Below are positions 16,401-25,784 of a stretch of 64,000 nt of DNA, piece by piece. Made by a program: the position numbers and the translations under genes. Origin of the DNA: Bradyrhizobium cajani. Lineage in GTDB: Bacteria; Pseudomonadota; Alphaproteobacteria; Rhizobiales; Xanthobacteraceae. The notes under the pieces are model-generated. The model made no database searches, was not told where the DNA came from, and worked only from the letters and a program-made list of their open reading frames with translations. Where the stretch lies: positions 124,001 through 188,000 of the forward strand of contig NZ_WQNE01000010.1 of the NCBI RefSeq assembly GCF_009759665.1, written 5' to 3'. Numbering within the stretch: the first letter of the stretch is position 1; each line of letters opens with the position of its first letter.

Positions 16401-17369
16401 ATGAAGCTGCGCACCGTCACACTGTCATTGCTCGCACTGCTGTCGGCGGCCCTGCCGGCACGAGCCGAGGATCCGGCGGCTTACCCCACCCGCAAGATCA
16501 GGATGCTGCTGCCTTACGCGGCCGGCGGCGGCGGCGACGTGGTCGGTCGGCTGCTCGCCGACAGGATGAGCAAGTCGCTGGGACAGAGCATCTATATCGA
16601 GAACCACACGGGTGCCGCCGGCACGCTCGGCACGCAGATGGTCGCGGCGGCCGCGAACGACGGCTACACCATCACCGTCGGCGGCATGACCACGCATGTG
16701 CTGGCGCCGGCGATCTATCCGAAGCTGGCCTACGACCCGATCAAGGATTTCACCACGATCGGCCGCGTCGGGACGTCCTCGATCATGCTGGTGGCGACCA
16801 AGGACTTTGCCGCCAACGACATCAAGGGCCTGATTGCGCTCGCCAAAAAAGGCGAGCCGGTCCAGTACGGCAGCTGGGGCGTCGGCTCGACCGGACAGTT
16901 CTGCGCGGAGATCCTGATGCAGCAGACCGGCATCAAGATGGATCACGTGCCGTTCAACGGCATTGCGAAGCTTGCCGGCGATCTGCTCGGCGGCCACATC
17001 TCGCTGGCGACGCTCGATGTGGCGACCGCGACGCCGCTGGTGAAGGACGGCTCGATCAAGGCGCTGGCCGCCTGCGGTGAGCGTTCGCCCAGCCTGCCTG
17101 ATGTCGCAAGTTACAAGGAACAGGGCGTGCCGTTCGACCGCAGCCTGTCCTGGGCGATGTATGCGCCGGCGGGCCTCGCCGAACCGATCGCCAAGAAACT
17201 ATCGGCAGCGTTGAAGGACGCGCTCGGCGATGCCGTGGTGAAGGAGAAGCTCCTCGGGCTCGGCATCACGCCGCAATTCGTTCCCGGCGACGAGCAGCGC
17301 GACATCAACGCGCGCGATATCGCGGTCTGGAAGCAGGTTGCCAAGGACGCCGGCATCGAGGTCAAGTGA
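16401..17369 (+). CDS. Tripartite tricarboxylate transporter (Bug) binding protein
   Basis: Periplasmic binding protein of 322 residues. Signal peptide MKLRTVTLSLLALLSAALPARA, then the Bug-family start YPTRKIRMLLPYAAGGGGDVVGR and later GAAGTLGTQMVA, VPFNGIAKLAGDLLGG. Bug proteins bind carboxylates, including aromatic acids such as terephthalate. Neither TctA nor TctB is encoded nearby. ATG 16401 follows GGGGGAACC. It is the second, unrelated binding protein in this operon. Confidence 0.87.
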   Translation: MKLRTVTLSLLALLSAALPARAEDPAAYPTRKIRMLLPYAAGGGGDVVGRLLADRMSKSLGQSIYIENHTGAAGTLGTQMVAAAANDGYTITVGGMTTHVLAPAIYPKLAYDPIKDFTTIGRVGTSSIMLVATKDFAANDIKGLIALAKKGEPVQYGSWGVGSTGQFCAEILMQQTGIKMDHVPFNGIAKLAGDLLGGHISLATLDVATATPLVKDGSIKALAACGERSPSLPDVASYKEQGVPFDRSLSWAMYAPAGLAEPIAKKLSAALKDALGDAVVKEKLLGLGITPQFVPGDEQRDINARDIAVWKQVAKDAGIEVK

Positions 17370-17400
17370 GCAAGAACGTGGCGGGAAGCTTGCGTGCGGC

Positions 17401-17510
17401 CATCCTTCGAGACGCCCGCCTGCGGCGGGCCCTCAGGATGAGGTCGCGTGTTGCGGCAAGATTTCAGACCCTCATGGCGAGGAGCCCGCAAGCGGGCGTC
17501 TCCGGACGAT
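17401..17510. repeat. Palindromic intergenic repeat
   Basis: Between the Bug gene and the VOC gene. Two tight hairpins are visible: GCCCGCC/GGCGGGC (17414-17430) and GCCCGC/GCGGGC (17484-17497). Outer arms CATCCT (17401) and AGGATG (17435-17440) enclose the first. The look is that of the abundant REP/BIME-like repeats of Bradyrhizobium genomes. Confidence 0.6.
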
Positions 17511-17602
17511 GCTCCGCATCGCCGGGCGAACCATGCCGGCCGAGCTTGTCCCACGGCCTCCCGCTGTGCTGACGTGATTATGTTGAGAACAGGAGCGCGG
17601 GC

Positions 17603-18142
17603 ATGAGCCGCATCTTCGGCGCGGTGCGCCAGAACGGATATGTGGTGCGGGACATCCACGCCGCGATGAAGCACTGGATCGAGGTGATGGGCATCGGTCC
17701 CTGGTATTACATGGATCGCGTCAAGACCGACTGGTTCCGCCACCGCGGCCAGGACTCCGCGATCGAGATGAGCATTGCGCTGGCCAACTCCGGCGATCTC
17801 CAGATCGAGCTGATCCAGCAGCGCAACGATGCGCCGTCGATGTACCGGGAGTTTCTCGACGCCGGCCACGAAGGCCTCCAGCACATGTCCTATTGGAGCC
17901 ACGACTACCAGGCGCTCTACGACAAGGCACTCGGGCTCGGTTACAGGATCGGCCATGAGGGCCAGATCGGCGGCGACAAGGGGCGCTTTGCCTATTTCGA
18001 CACGCAGGCCCATCCGGGCACCGTGATCGAGATCTCCGACATCAGCGGCACCAAGGGGCCGTTCTTCGAAAAAGTCCGGCAGGCGGCCTTGAGCTGGGAC
18101 GGCACGCGGCCGATCCGCGAGGTCGGCGGCGCGAAATCTTAA
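17603..18142 (+). CDS. VOC-superfamily (glyoxalase/dioxygenase-fold) protein
   Basis: Protein of 179 residues with one vicinal-oxygen-chelate module: GYVVRDIHAAMKHWIEVMGIGPWYY at the N-terminus (family phrase split here by position 13-37), EIELIQQ-like strand with the first metal Glu, HMSYW with the His, and a late TVIEISDI with the second Glu. These fit a mononuclear metal site. Relatives act as lactoylglutathione lyases, epimerases or ring-cleaving dioxygenases; the reaction cannot be chosen. It lies 230 bases after the Bug gene, beyond a repeat, and may be the last gene of the operon or separate. Confidence 0.78.
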   Translation: MSRIFGAVRQNGYVVRDIHAAMKHWIEVMGIGPWYYMDRVKTDWFRHRGQDSAIEMSIALANSGDLQIELIQQRNDAPSMYREFLDAGHEGLQHMSYWSHDYQALYDKALGLGYRIGHEGQIGGDKGRFAYFDTQAHPGTVIEISDISGTKGPFFEKVRQAALSWDGTRPIREVGGAKS

Positions 18143-18239
18143 ATCCGATCGCGAATTGCGGCCGGAACAAGCTGCTGGCGCGGCAGGCGGCAATCCATGA
18201 TAATTTGAGCCTCGTGTCCGAACCTTCAGCGAGGCAATC

Positions 18240-19052
18240 ATGTCCAGCACTGACAAGGTTTTCGCCGGCTCGATTCCGAAAATCTACGACGAATATCTCG
18301 TCCCGATGATCTTCGCCGTTTACGCCGACGACATCGCGAGGCGCGTCGCTGCGCGTTCGCCCTCCGCGCTGCTCGAGATCGCGGCGGGCACCGGCGCCGT
18401 GACGCGCGCCGTGGCGGCGGCGCTGCCGCGCGGCGTCCGATATGTCGCGACCGACCTCAACGAGCCGATGCTCGCGGTCGCAGCGCAGCGTCAGGCGGAT
18501 GACGATCGCATCAGCTGGCGCCAGGCGGACGCAATGGCCCTGCCCTTCGGTAACGCCGAGTTCGACGTGGCCTGCTGCCAGTTCGGCGCGATGTTCTTTC
18601 CGGACCGCGTCAAGGCGTACGGGGAAGTGAAGCGCGTCCTGAAGCCGGACGGCCCGTTCATTTTCAATGTCTGGGATCGCATCGAGGACAACGTGCTCAC
18701 GCACGAGGCAACGGTCGCGCTCGGCAGGATGTTTCCCGACGATCCGCCACGTTTCATGATCCGGACGCCGCACGGCTATTACGACAAGGCCGTCATCAGA
18801 ACCGACCTCGAACGTGCAGGCTTCCGCGACATATCGATCGAGACACGGCCTGAAATCAGCCGCGCGCCATCGGCCGAGCATGTCGCGATCGCACTCTGCC
18901 AGGGCACGCCGCTGCGCAGCGAGATCGAGGCCAGGGATGCCAGCAAGCTTCAGGCTGCCACCGACCTCGTTGCCGAGGCGCTCCGGACCCGCCATGGATC
19001 CGGAACGGTCGATGGCAAGATCCAGGCGATCGTGATCGAAGCGCGCGCATAA
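18240..19052 (+). CDS. SAM-dependent class I methyltransferase
   Basis: Methyltransferase of 270 residues. SAM-binding motif I is LLEIAAGTGAVTRAVA, the acidic ribose-binding residue is in YVATDLNEPML, and motif II/III regions are QADAMALPFGNAEFDVACCQF and RVLKPDG. UbiE/Methyltransf_11-like. Substrate unknown and no obvious operon partner. It converges on the L,D-transpeptidase gene with 25 bases between stops. Confidence 0.85.
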   Translation: MSSTDKVFAGSIPKIYDEYLVPMIFAVYADDIARRVAARSPSALLEIAAGTGAVTRAVAAALPRGVRYVATDLNEPMLAVAAQRQADDDRISWRQADAMALPFGNAEFDVACCQFGAMFFPDRVKAYGEVKRVLKPDGPFIFNVWDRIEDNVLTHEATVALGRMFPDDPPRFMIRTPHGYYDKAVIRTDLERAGFRDISIETRPEISRAPSAEHVAIALCQGTPLRSEIEARDASKLQAATDLVAEALRTRHGSGTVDGKIQAIVIEARA

Positions 19053-19077
19053 ATCGCGGGCTTCGGGGCTCCGTACC

Positions 19078-20628
19078 TTACCAGAAACTCCGCTGCATCG
19101 GCTGCGCCGGCTGATAATACTGGTACTGGCCGCGCCGGCGCGGATTGACCGGTTGGGCGTACGGATCGCGCTGCTGGAAGAAGAAACCGAAGCCGCCATT
19201 GTCCCAGCCGTCATCGCTTGCAACGGCCATCGGCGCGGTCGGCTTGCGCGTGATGAAGCCGCCCTGGGGATGGCTGCTCAGCACCGCGACGAATTCGGTG
19301 CGGTAGTTGGTCTCGCTGCTCAAGGGCTCGTCCGAGATGATGATCGAGGAGCGCGGCAATGCGGTCGGCGCGATACGATCCCACACCTCCTGCGGGATGG
19401 TGACCCGGTCGAGTGCGTTCCTGGCGTCGTCGCCGTTTTCGATCGTGACCACGCTCCAGCGCAGGCCGTTATCGTTCTTCGCCATCGCCGTGAAGATGTG
19501 CGTGCCGAGCGGCTGGTCGGGATTGCGGATGGTGACGGGAACCTCGATGCTGGTGTCGAACACCTCGCCGCCGCCATCCGGCGCCGGCTTGTGCGTGTTA
19601 CGCCGTACGTAGAGCTTCTGCGTCGCGCGGCTGATGTAGACCGAGACCGGCTCGAGCGCGAGCTTGGCGTCGGTCGCAGCCTTCACCGCGTCGGCCTTCC
19701 GGGTCGCGGCCGCCTTCGCGGCCTCCTTGGTGGCGGCGACGGCGTCACGCTTCGGCTGCGCTGCGGCCTTGGCGGCGTCGAGTTGCGCCGCTGCGTCGGC
19801 AGCCTTGGCGGCGGCCTTCTGCTTCAGCTCCTCGGCCTTGACCCGGGCCTGGTCGGTCTTTGCCGTCGCAAGCTGTTTGTCGACGAAGGCGAGCTCGGCC
19901 TCAGTGCGGCTCTTCTGCTGTTCCAGCTTGCGCAGCGAGGCCGGCAGCGAGGCGGCCTCTTTCGCAGCAGCCGCCGCGGCTTTCTTGGCGTCATCGGCGA
20001 CCCGCGTGGCCTCCTCGGCCTCGGCGGAGAGCCTGTCGGCACGGTTCGGCACTGCCGCGATGGCCTCGCGCTTCGGCACGAACAGCGAGGGGTGAGCAAA
20101 ATCAACCGGCGCCGCATCATCCGGTGAGATGATTACTCGCATCCCGATGTTGGTCTTGTCGAACAGGTTCTCGGCGAAGCCGAACGGCATCCGCACGCAG
20201 CCGTGCGAGGCGGCATAACCAGGCAGCGGGCCGCCATGCAGCGCGATGCCGTTCCAGGTGATGCGCTGCATGTTCGGCATCCAGGCATCGTCATACATGG
20301 TCGAGCGGTGGTCCTTGTCCTTCTCGACGATGGCGAAGACGCCGGCCGGCGTCTCGCGTCCCGTGGTGCCCGTCGACACCGGCGCGCGCAGGATCCAGCC
20401 GTCGGCATCGTAGAAGGTGACCTGCTGGCTCTTGATCGAGACGATCGCCATGATCGGCTCACCGGCCTCGCGCGGCGCAACCGCCTCGACCGGCTGGCGC
20501 GCCTGCTTGGCCGCGATCGCCGGGGCTGCCGCCGCAAGCATGGCCACCCCCGCGAGCGCAAGGATTCCGGGAGGCAACCGACGCCGCATCGCCTTGGTTG
20601 ATTGCGCCGTCTTGGGTCGGTTTTTCAT
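19078..20628 (-). CDS. L,D-transpeptidase (YkuD) with long coiled-coil insert
   Basis: Cell-wall enzyme of 516 residues. N-terminal signal/anchor (LPPGILALAGVAMLAAAAPAIA). The catalytic YkuD domain spans roughly 58-170 with H131 and the SHGCVR motif (H142, catalytic C144). These enzymes make 3-3 crosslinks in peptidoglycan or attach proteins to it. The catalytic domain is followed by an Ala/Lys/Glu/Gln-rich coiled coil (about 195-320), then a globular region and a C-terminal low-complexity tail rich in Gln, Tyr and Pro. The long extension may reach across the periplasm. ATG 20628 gives the expected basic n-region. The 264 bases upstream hold nothing I recognise. Confidence 0.87.
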   Translation of the reverse strand: MKNRPKTAQSTKAMRRRLPPGILALAGVAMLAAAAPAIAAKQARQPVEAVAPREAGEPIMAIVSIKSQQVTFYDADGWILRAPVSTGTTGRETPAGVFAIVEKDKDHRSTMYDDAWMPNMQRITWNGIALHGGPLPGYAASHGCVRMPFGFAENLFDKTNIGMRVIISPDDAAPVDFAHPSLFVPKREAIAAVPNRADRLSAEAEEATRVADDAKKAAAAAAKEAASLPASLRKLEQQKSRTEAELAFVDKQLATAKTDQARVKAEELKQKAAAKAADAAAQLDAAKAAAQPKRDAVAATKEAAKAAATRKADAVKAATDAKLALEPVSVYISRATQKLYVRRNTHKPAPDGGGEVFDTSIEVPVTIRNPDQPLGTHIFTAMAKNDNGLRWSVVTIENGDDARNALDRVTIPQEVWDRIAPTALPRSSIIISDEPLSSETNYRTEFVAVLSSHPQGGFITRKPTAPMAVASDDGWDNGGFGFFFQQRDPYAQPVNPRRRGQYQYYQPAQPMQRSFW

Positions 20629-20892
20629 GCCATCCTCGGTCGAAAGCCAGTCGGCTTGTGCCAGTCAAACGCCAAATTGCGATCTTTGGATTAAGAGATC
20701 GCAGCCGCCATACGTTCCGTCTGTGGCGATATTCGGCACGCTTCGGCGACAAATCTCTCATATACGACGGCTCGCGCAGGCGGAAGGTCGCTTGCGGCCG
20801 GGGCTGGCCCGAAGCTGGCGCCTGCCGCTGCGGCAGAATGTCCGGGTAAGACGTGGCCGGGCCGACGCCAGCCAAGCCCTCCCCCACCCGGA

Positions 20893-22329
20893 TTAGACGC
20901 CCAGCGCCTTCCGGTTGAACGTTCGCAGGAGGCGCAGTGACAGCGTTCGCACGTTCGCGACGTTCATCAGCCACGCCGCAGCGGCGTAAGCGAGGCCGCC
21001 TGCAAGGCTGACGATGGTCAGCGCCACGAGGCCGGTGCCGCCTGCTTGCGATCGCGCAACCAGGATCGCCGCCGCCATCGCCGCGGCGGAGGCGGCAACG
21101 CCGGCGAGGCGGTTGAGGTCGAACGGGACCGGGTGGGCGCGCCGCATCAGGACCACCGCGACGACGAAGCCGATCGCCTCGGTCGCGAGCGTCGCCAGCG
21201 CCGCGCCGTAGAGGCCGTGGCCTGCGACCAGCACGAACATCAGGACCACGCTGACGACCAGCGTGAGGAAGGACTGCGCCGCCAGCACGAACGGACGCTC
21301 GGCGAGCTGGAAGCTGATCTGCACGTAGAACTGATTGGCGATGCCGAAGAAGCGGGCGAGCACCAGGGTCGGCAGCAGCGCCGACACGCCGGCGCGGAAG
21401 TCGACGCCGACAAGCGTGCCCGCAACCTGGTCTGCCGCAAGCGCAAGCCAGACGGCGACGGGCGCGACGACGACGAGCAGCAGCTCGAGGCTTTCGCTCA
21501 GCCGCTCGCGGGTCGTCTCATTGTTCTTCTCCGACAACGTCCGAAACACGAGCGGCACGGTCGCAGCGGCGACGCTGGAGGCGATCATGACCATGAACTG
21601 GCGCGGCAGATCGGCGGCGACGCCAAAGATGCCGGCAGCATCCTTGCCGAGCAAATAGGCGACGATGAGCCGGTCGCAGGCCGAATAGACCGCAACGGAC
21701 AATCCGGCCAAGGTCAGCGGCAGGCCGTAGCGCGCCAGCTGCATGAACTGGCTGCGCTGGAAGGATGCGATCCCGGTGCGGTCGCCGACGAGGTTCAGGA
21801 CGATCCCGGTGAGCGAGCCGAGGCCGAACGCAGCGAGCAGCCCCAATCCACCCCAGCCGAGCCAGATGCCCAACAGGCCAAAGCCGACGCTCGACACGCT
21901 GCGCACGATCGAGATCGCCGCGAACCGATAGGGCCGCAATTTGGCCCGCTCGAACTCCTGGCCGACATCGACCGCATTCGCCATGATCGCGACGAACATG
22001 CTGGCGAGCAGCAGCTCGACACTGAGGTCGCTGCGGAACAGGAAGACCAGCGGGGTCGTGGCGCAGAGGACCGCGGCCGTCAGCGCGAAGGCGACCATCG
22101 CCGTACCGCGAAAATCGACCTCCGCCGACATCGCCTGATAGCGGGACACCGACAGCTTGATCCAGGCAAAGAAGATCGCGCCCAGGATGCCGGCGAGGCT
22201 GATGCCGACGACATAGACGCCGTACTCCGCCGGGCTCAGCAGCCTCGTGTAGGCCGTGACCGCGAAGAAGCCCACCGCCGCGGGCAGGATGTAGGCGACG
22301 AGATAGATCGAGAAATGGCGGTTCAGCAT
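20893..22329 (-). CDS. Polysaccharide flippase (Wzx/MOP superfamily)
   Basis: Integral membrane protein of 478 residues with 12-14 hydrophobic segments throughout. The N-terminal region (YILPAAVGFFAVTAYTRLLSPAEYGVY) is typical of O-antigen/exopolysaccharide flippases that move lipid-linked oligosaccharides across the inner membrane. It is divergent from the glycosyltransferase-xylanase pair; a shared role in surface polysaccharide export is likely. No polymerase gene is seen. Confidence 0.85.
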   Translation of the reverse strand: MLNRHFSIYLVAYILPAAVGFFAVTAYTRLLSPAEYGVYVVGISLAGILGAIFFAWIKLSVSRYQAMSAEVDFRGTAMVAFALTAAVLCATTPLVFLFRSDLSVELLLASMFVAIMANAVDVGQEFERAKLRPYRFAAISIVRSVSSVGFGLLGIWLGWGGLGLLAAFGLGSLTGIVLNLVGDRTGIASFQRSQFMQLARYGLPLTLAGLSVAVYSACDRLIVAYLLGKDAAGIFGVAADLPRQFMVMIASSVAAATVPLVFRTLSEKNNETTRERLSESLELLLVVVAPVAVWLALAADQVAGTLVGVDFRAGVSALLPTLVLARFFGIANQFYVQISFQLAERPFVLAAQSFLTLVVSVVLMFVLVAGHGLYGAALATLATEAIGFVVAVVLMRRAHPVPFDLNRLAGVAASAAAMAAAILVARSQAGGTGLVALTIVSLAGGLAYAAAAWLMNVANVRTLSLRLLRTFNRKALGV

Positions 22330-22594
22330 GCGAGCACGGGACCGTTAGCGGCCTTTGGGATTAACGGGTCGTTAAAAACAGTTGGACTTTGGTGTGGCAA
22401 TCGGACTGCGCCGCTGGCTTCGGCCAGGATAGTCGCATAAGTCTGCAAATCGGATCGCCAATGGAGCGATCGCGCGGATATCGCGCGTTAGCGTTAAGTT
22501 TGCCCTGTCCTTGAAGAGACCGGCCGGATCACAGAAAAGAGCCAATGATATCAAAACGTCGTCCGACCCCCTCCGACGCGTGGACGTGACCGAC

Positions 22595-23674
22595 ATGGAC
22601 ATTGCCGAACGAACACGGGCGAACCCGACCTCTTCGCCGCATGGCGGCACCGAGGTTCCGGGCTATTTCGGCACGCGGGGCGGTGAACGGATGGTCCTCA
22701 ACCTCTTCTTTGAGGAGCGGGACGACCGCTGGTTTCCCGGCGACCGTAACCTTCGGCCGCTGCTGCGGCGCCTGTTGCTGGGCAAGTCCTTCATCAGCGG
22801 CCAGCGGCGCGTCTTGCTCAACCTGTGTGCGGGCCTCGACCGGCTCGGCATCCGCTATCGCGTCAACGACTATCGTTACATCCGCAAGCATCCCGAGGAA
22901 CTTGCCTGCATCATCGGGCGGCCGTTCGTGCTCGACTGGTTCGCCTGGAAGAACCCGCTGCTGCTCGGCGTCGCCATGTACGATCACCCGGTCGATGCGC
23001 CTGAGCGCCTGAAGGATTTCAACGTGAAGCGCGTTCTGGTGCCATGCGCCTGGTACGCCAACATGTTCCGTCCGCACTGGCCCCATGTCGACGCCTGGCC
23101 CGTCGGCATCGAGACCGATTTGTGGACGCCAACGCCGGCGGACCAGAAGAGCGTCGACGTGCTGCTCTACGACAAGGTGCGCTGGGATTACGGGCGGTAC
23201 GAGCCGGAGCTGATCGAACCGATCCGCAGGCATCTCGAGGCGAGCGGCCGCACGGTCGAGGTCATCCGCTACGGCCATTACAAGGAAGACGACTACAAGA
23301 AAGCGCTGGCGCGCTGCCGCAGCATGATCTTCCTGTGCGAGCACGAAAGCCAGGGCATCGCCTGCCAGCAGGCGCTGTCGAGCGGCGTTCCCGTCTTTGC
23401 CTGGGACCGCGGCGGACCGTGGCAGGACCCGAAGTATTTTCCGCACAAGGTGCGATATGAGGGCGGCGTATCGTCGGTGCCCTATTTCGACGCGCGCTGC
23501 GGCATGACGTTCCCTGACGCAAGCGGCTTCGCGGCCGGCTGGAGCGATTTCTGGTCGCGCGCCAGCGCGGGCGATTTCGCGGCTCGCGACTATGTGCTGG
23601 ACCATCTGACGCTCGAGAAGGGCGCGCTTCACTACTACGAGATCGCCGAGGCGGCGATGCAGAACCGCGAGTGA
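22595..23674 (+). CDS. Glycosyltransferase, GT-B type
   Basis: Likely inverting or retaining GT-B enzyme of about 360 residues. The C-terminal half holds the nucleotide-sugar region, with FLCEHESQGIACQQALSSGVPVFAW similar to the ExxxxG-A loop of GT4-like enzymes. The N-terminal half carries SFISGQRRVLLNLCAGL. The start is uncertain: ATG 22595 or ATG 22691 (MVLNLFFEERDDRW); neither has a strong ribosome site. Its stop overlaps the GTG of the xylanase gene by four bases, which couples the two. Donor and acceptor are unknown. Confidence 0.75.
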   Translation: MDIAERTRANPTSSPHGGTEVPGYFGTRGGERMVLNLFFEERDDRWFPGDRNLRPLLRRLLLGKSFISGQRRVLLNLCAGLDRLGIRYRVNDYRYIRKHPEELACIIGRPFVLDWFAWKNPLLLGVAMYDHPVDAPERLKDFNVKRVLVPCAWYANMFRPHWPHVDAWPVGIETDLWTPTPADQKSVDVLLYDKVRWDYGRYEPELIEPIRRHLEASGRTVEVIRYGHYKEDDYKKALARCRSMIFLCEHESQGIACQQALSSGVPVFAWDRGGPWQDPKYFPHKVRYEGGVSSVPYFDARCGMTFPDASGFAAGWSDFWSRASAGDFAARDYVLDHLTLEKGALHYYEIAEAAMQNRE

Positions 23675-24738
23675 CCAGTCTCGACAGACGCGAATTCCTG
23701 CTCGGCAGCGCGGCGATGCTCGCGGCGGGCGGATCGGCGTCCGCCGCGCCGGCGTCGAAGCTTGCCCAGCGCCGTCCCGGCTATGGCGCGGCAGTGACGC
23801 TCTGGGATCTGCAAGCGGACCCCCGGCTTGGGGATGCCATCAGCACCTATTGCACCCAGGTGGTGCCGGTGCTGGAGCTGAAATGGCCGATGCTGCGGCC
23901 GGACGCGCACACCTTCGCCTTCGAGCGTGCCGACGCGATCCTGGATTTTGCGCAGGCGAACGATCTGACGATGCGCGGCCACGCGCTCGCCTGGTATCAC
24001 GACATTCCGGATTGGACCAAGCAGATCAAGGATTCCAAAGGCGTCGAGCGCGCCTTCGTCGATCACATCGGCACCGTCGTCTCCTACTACAAGGACAAGC
24101 TGACGTCGTGGGACGTCGTCAACGAGCCGATCCCGGACAATCCGAAGAAGGTCACCGACCGGCGCGACACGTTCTGGACCCAACACCTCGGCGACCGCTG
24201 GATTCCGCTGGCGTTCCGCACGGCCGCCGCGGCCGATCCTCTCGTGAAGCTCGCGATCAACGAATACGACATCGAGTCGGCCAAGGACTCCTTCATCGCC
24301 AAGCGCGCGGCCTACCGCAATCTCATCATGGAGCTGCTCGACCAGGGTGTGCCGCTGCACGCCGTGGGACTGCAATCGCATCTGCATGCCGAGCTCGAGA
24401 TCGACACGCACGGGCTCGCCGAATTCGTCGCCGAGCTGCGCTCCTGGGGCCTGGACGTGCTCGTCACCGAGCTCGACGTCGACGACCAGAAGCTGACGGG
24501 CAGTCCGGCGGAGCGTGACGCCATCGTCGCCAAGCGTGTCGACGATCTGCTGACGGCCATTTCGACCAGCGGCCCGGTGCGCTCGATCCTGACCTGGGGG
24601 ATCTCGGACCGCTACAGCTGGATCAACGGCACCTTTGCCCGCAAGGACAAGCAGCCCAACCGTCCCCTGCCGCTCGACGGCGAGTTCAAGCCGAAGCCGT
24701 TCATGGACGTGATCAGCAAGTTCACGAAGGCGGTTTAA
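23671..24738 (+). CDS. GH10 endo-1,4-beta-xylanase family glycoside hydrolase, Tat-exported
   Basis: Retaining glycosidase of 355 residues. The acid/base Glu is E152 in WDVVNEP and the nucleophile is E268 in VTELDV. Other GH10 features are RGHALAW, INEYD and LTWGISDRYSW. The N-terminus DRREFLLGSAAMLAAGG is a twin-arginine-type signal. GTG start at 23671 overlaps the glycosyltransferase stop. In a flippase-glycosyltransferase locus, it may trim a self-made polysaccharide rather than plant xylan. Confidence 0.87.
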   Translation: MTSLDRREFLLGSAAMLAAGGSASAAPASKLAQRRPGYGAAVTLWDLQADPRLGDAISTYCTQVVPVLELKWPMLRPDAHTFAFERADAILDFAQANDLTMRGHALAWYHDIPDWTKQIKDSKGVERAFVDHIGTVVSYYKDKLTSWDVVNEPIPDNPKKVTDRRDTFWTQHLGDRWIPLAFRTAAAADPLVKLAINEYDIESAKDSFIAKRAAYRNLIMELLDQGVPLHAVGLQSHLHAELEIDTHGLAEFVAELRSWGLDVLVTELDVDDQKLTGSPAERDAIVAKRVDDLLTAISTSGPVRSILTWGISDRYSWINGTFARKDKQPNRPLPLDGEFKPKPFMDVISKFTKAV

Positions 24739-24742
24739 GGAT

Positions 24743-25690
24743 CTAGCGCGTCTTCGGCGTCTCGAATTCGATCTCGTCGCCCATGTGATCGGGCGACAGG
24801 CTCGGACCGCGGCGGTCGCGCGAGCTGAGGCGGAACACGTCGCGGATGTCGTCGATCGAGGTCGACGAATAGGACTGGATGCAGAGCGCGACCTGGTCCG
24901 GCGAGGCGGCACGCATCATCGCCTCGATCGCCGGCCGGTCGAGGCGCGTGTCGTCCCAGTGCGAGACGGCGATGCTGTCTTCGGTGATCCGGTGAGCTGC
25001 CAGATGTTCCGGCGAGTTCGCGACGAAGTTTCCGTAGAGCAGATATTCGGAGAACTTCTTCTTCCGGCACAACGCCAGGGCCCAGCTCAGGCCCGTCGCC
25101 GACTTGATGGCGTCAGTCATCGCGCGCGCGGCGTCCTTGTCCCAGACCAGCGCGTTGCCGACGTAGTCATCGGCCGGGAACGAGCGCTGCTTGATACCGA
25201 GAAGCTGATCGACGGTGCGGAGCCACAGCACATGCAAGGGGTGGTCGGCGTCGATCCCCTTGCGCGTGACGAACAGCGGCGTCTTCTCACCGCCCGCATA
25301 CTGGCCGACGTCGAATTCGCGGAAAAACAGGTTGTCCGAATCCAGGATGCAGACGCGCTGCTCCGGCGCGTTGAGGACGCCGGCGATCTTCAGGATCTGC
25401 TGGATGTGCCAGCCGTGCACCGGCGACGACAGCAGCGACAGCCAGACGCGCCGGTTACCGAACTGGAGCGCCGGCGGCAGCGCAAAGAGCCATCTCGGCA
25501 GATAGCGCGAGGCGGGAACGATGACGCGCTTGTCGGAAGCGAACCGCTCAAACAGCGGCACGTCCTCATCGTTAACGAGAACATAATGCCGCGTGTATCC
25601 CGTGAGCCAGGTGTCGATGCTCTCGCTGAGCAGCGAAAAGCGTTCGATATCCTTGGCGTAGCTGGCAGTCAGCAGGGCAACGGAATGCAT
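24743..25690 (-). CDS. DUF6492-like glycosyltransferase-fold protein
   Basis: Protein of about 315 residues starting MHSVALLTASYAKDIERF. It resembles the DUF6492 family, whose members have a GT-A-like fold; the LDSDNLFFREF segment looks like a DxD-type metal site. ATG 25690 is preferred because homologues begin at this strand; a GTG at 25720 would add ten residues. It converges on the xylanase gene with 4 bases between stops and probably belongs to the same surface-polysaccharide group. Activity unproven. Confidence 0.65.
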   Translation of the reverse strand: MHSVALLTASYAKDIERFSLLSESIDTWLTGYTRHYVLVNDEDVPLFERFASDKRVIVPASRYLPRWLFALPPALQFGNRRVWLSLLSSPVHGWHIQQILKIAGVLNAPEQRVCILDSDNLFFREFDVGQYAGGEKTPLFVTRKGIDADHPLHVLWLRTVDQLLGIKQRSFPADDYVGNALVWDKDAARAMTDAIKSATGLSWALALCRKKKFSEYLLYGNFVANSPEHLAAHRITEDSIAVSHWDDTRLDRPAIEAMMRAASPDQVALCIQSYSSTSIDDIRDVFRLSSRDRRGPSLSPDHMGDEIEFETPKTR

Positions 25691-25784
25691 GGGCGCGCTC
25701 GAATGGCCGTCAGGCTGCACTCATAGCCGCGGCAAGAGATGCTGGAAACTCACAAACGGAATCAAGGTAAAACGAAACGAAGCA

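Noticed and set aside
17111..18256. Minus-strand frame of 381 codons over the Bug and VOC genes
   Set aside because: It crosses a palindromic repeat and has no family motif; both plus-strand genes are clear.
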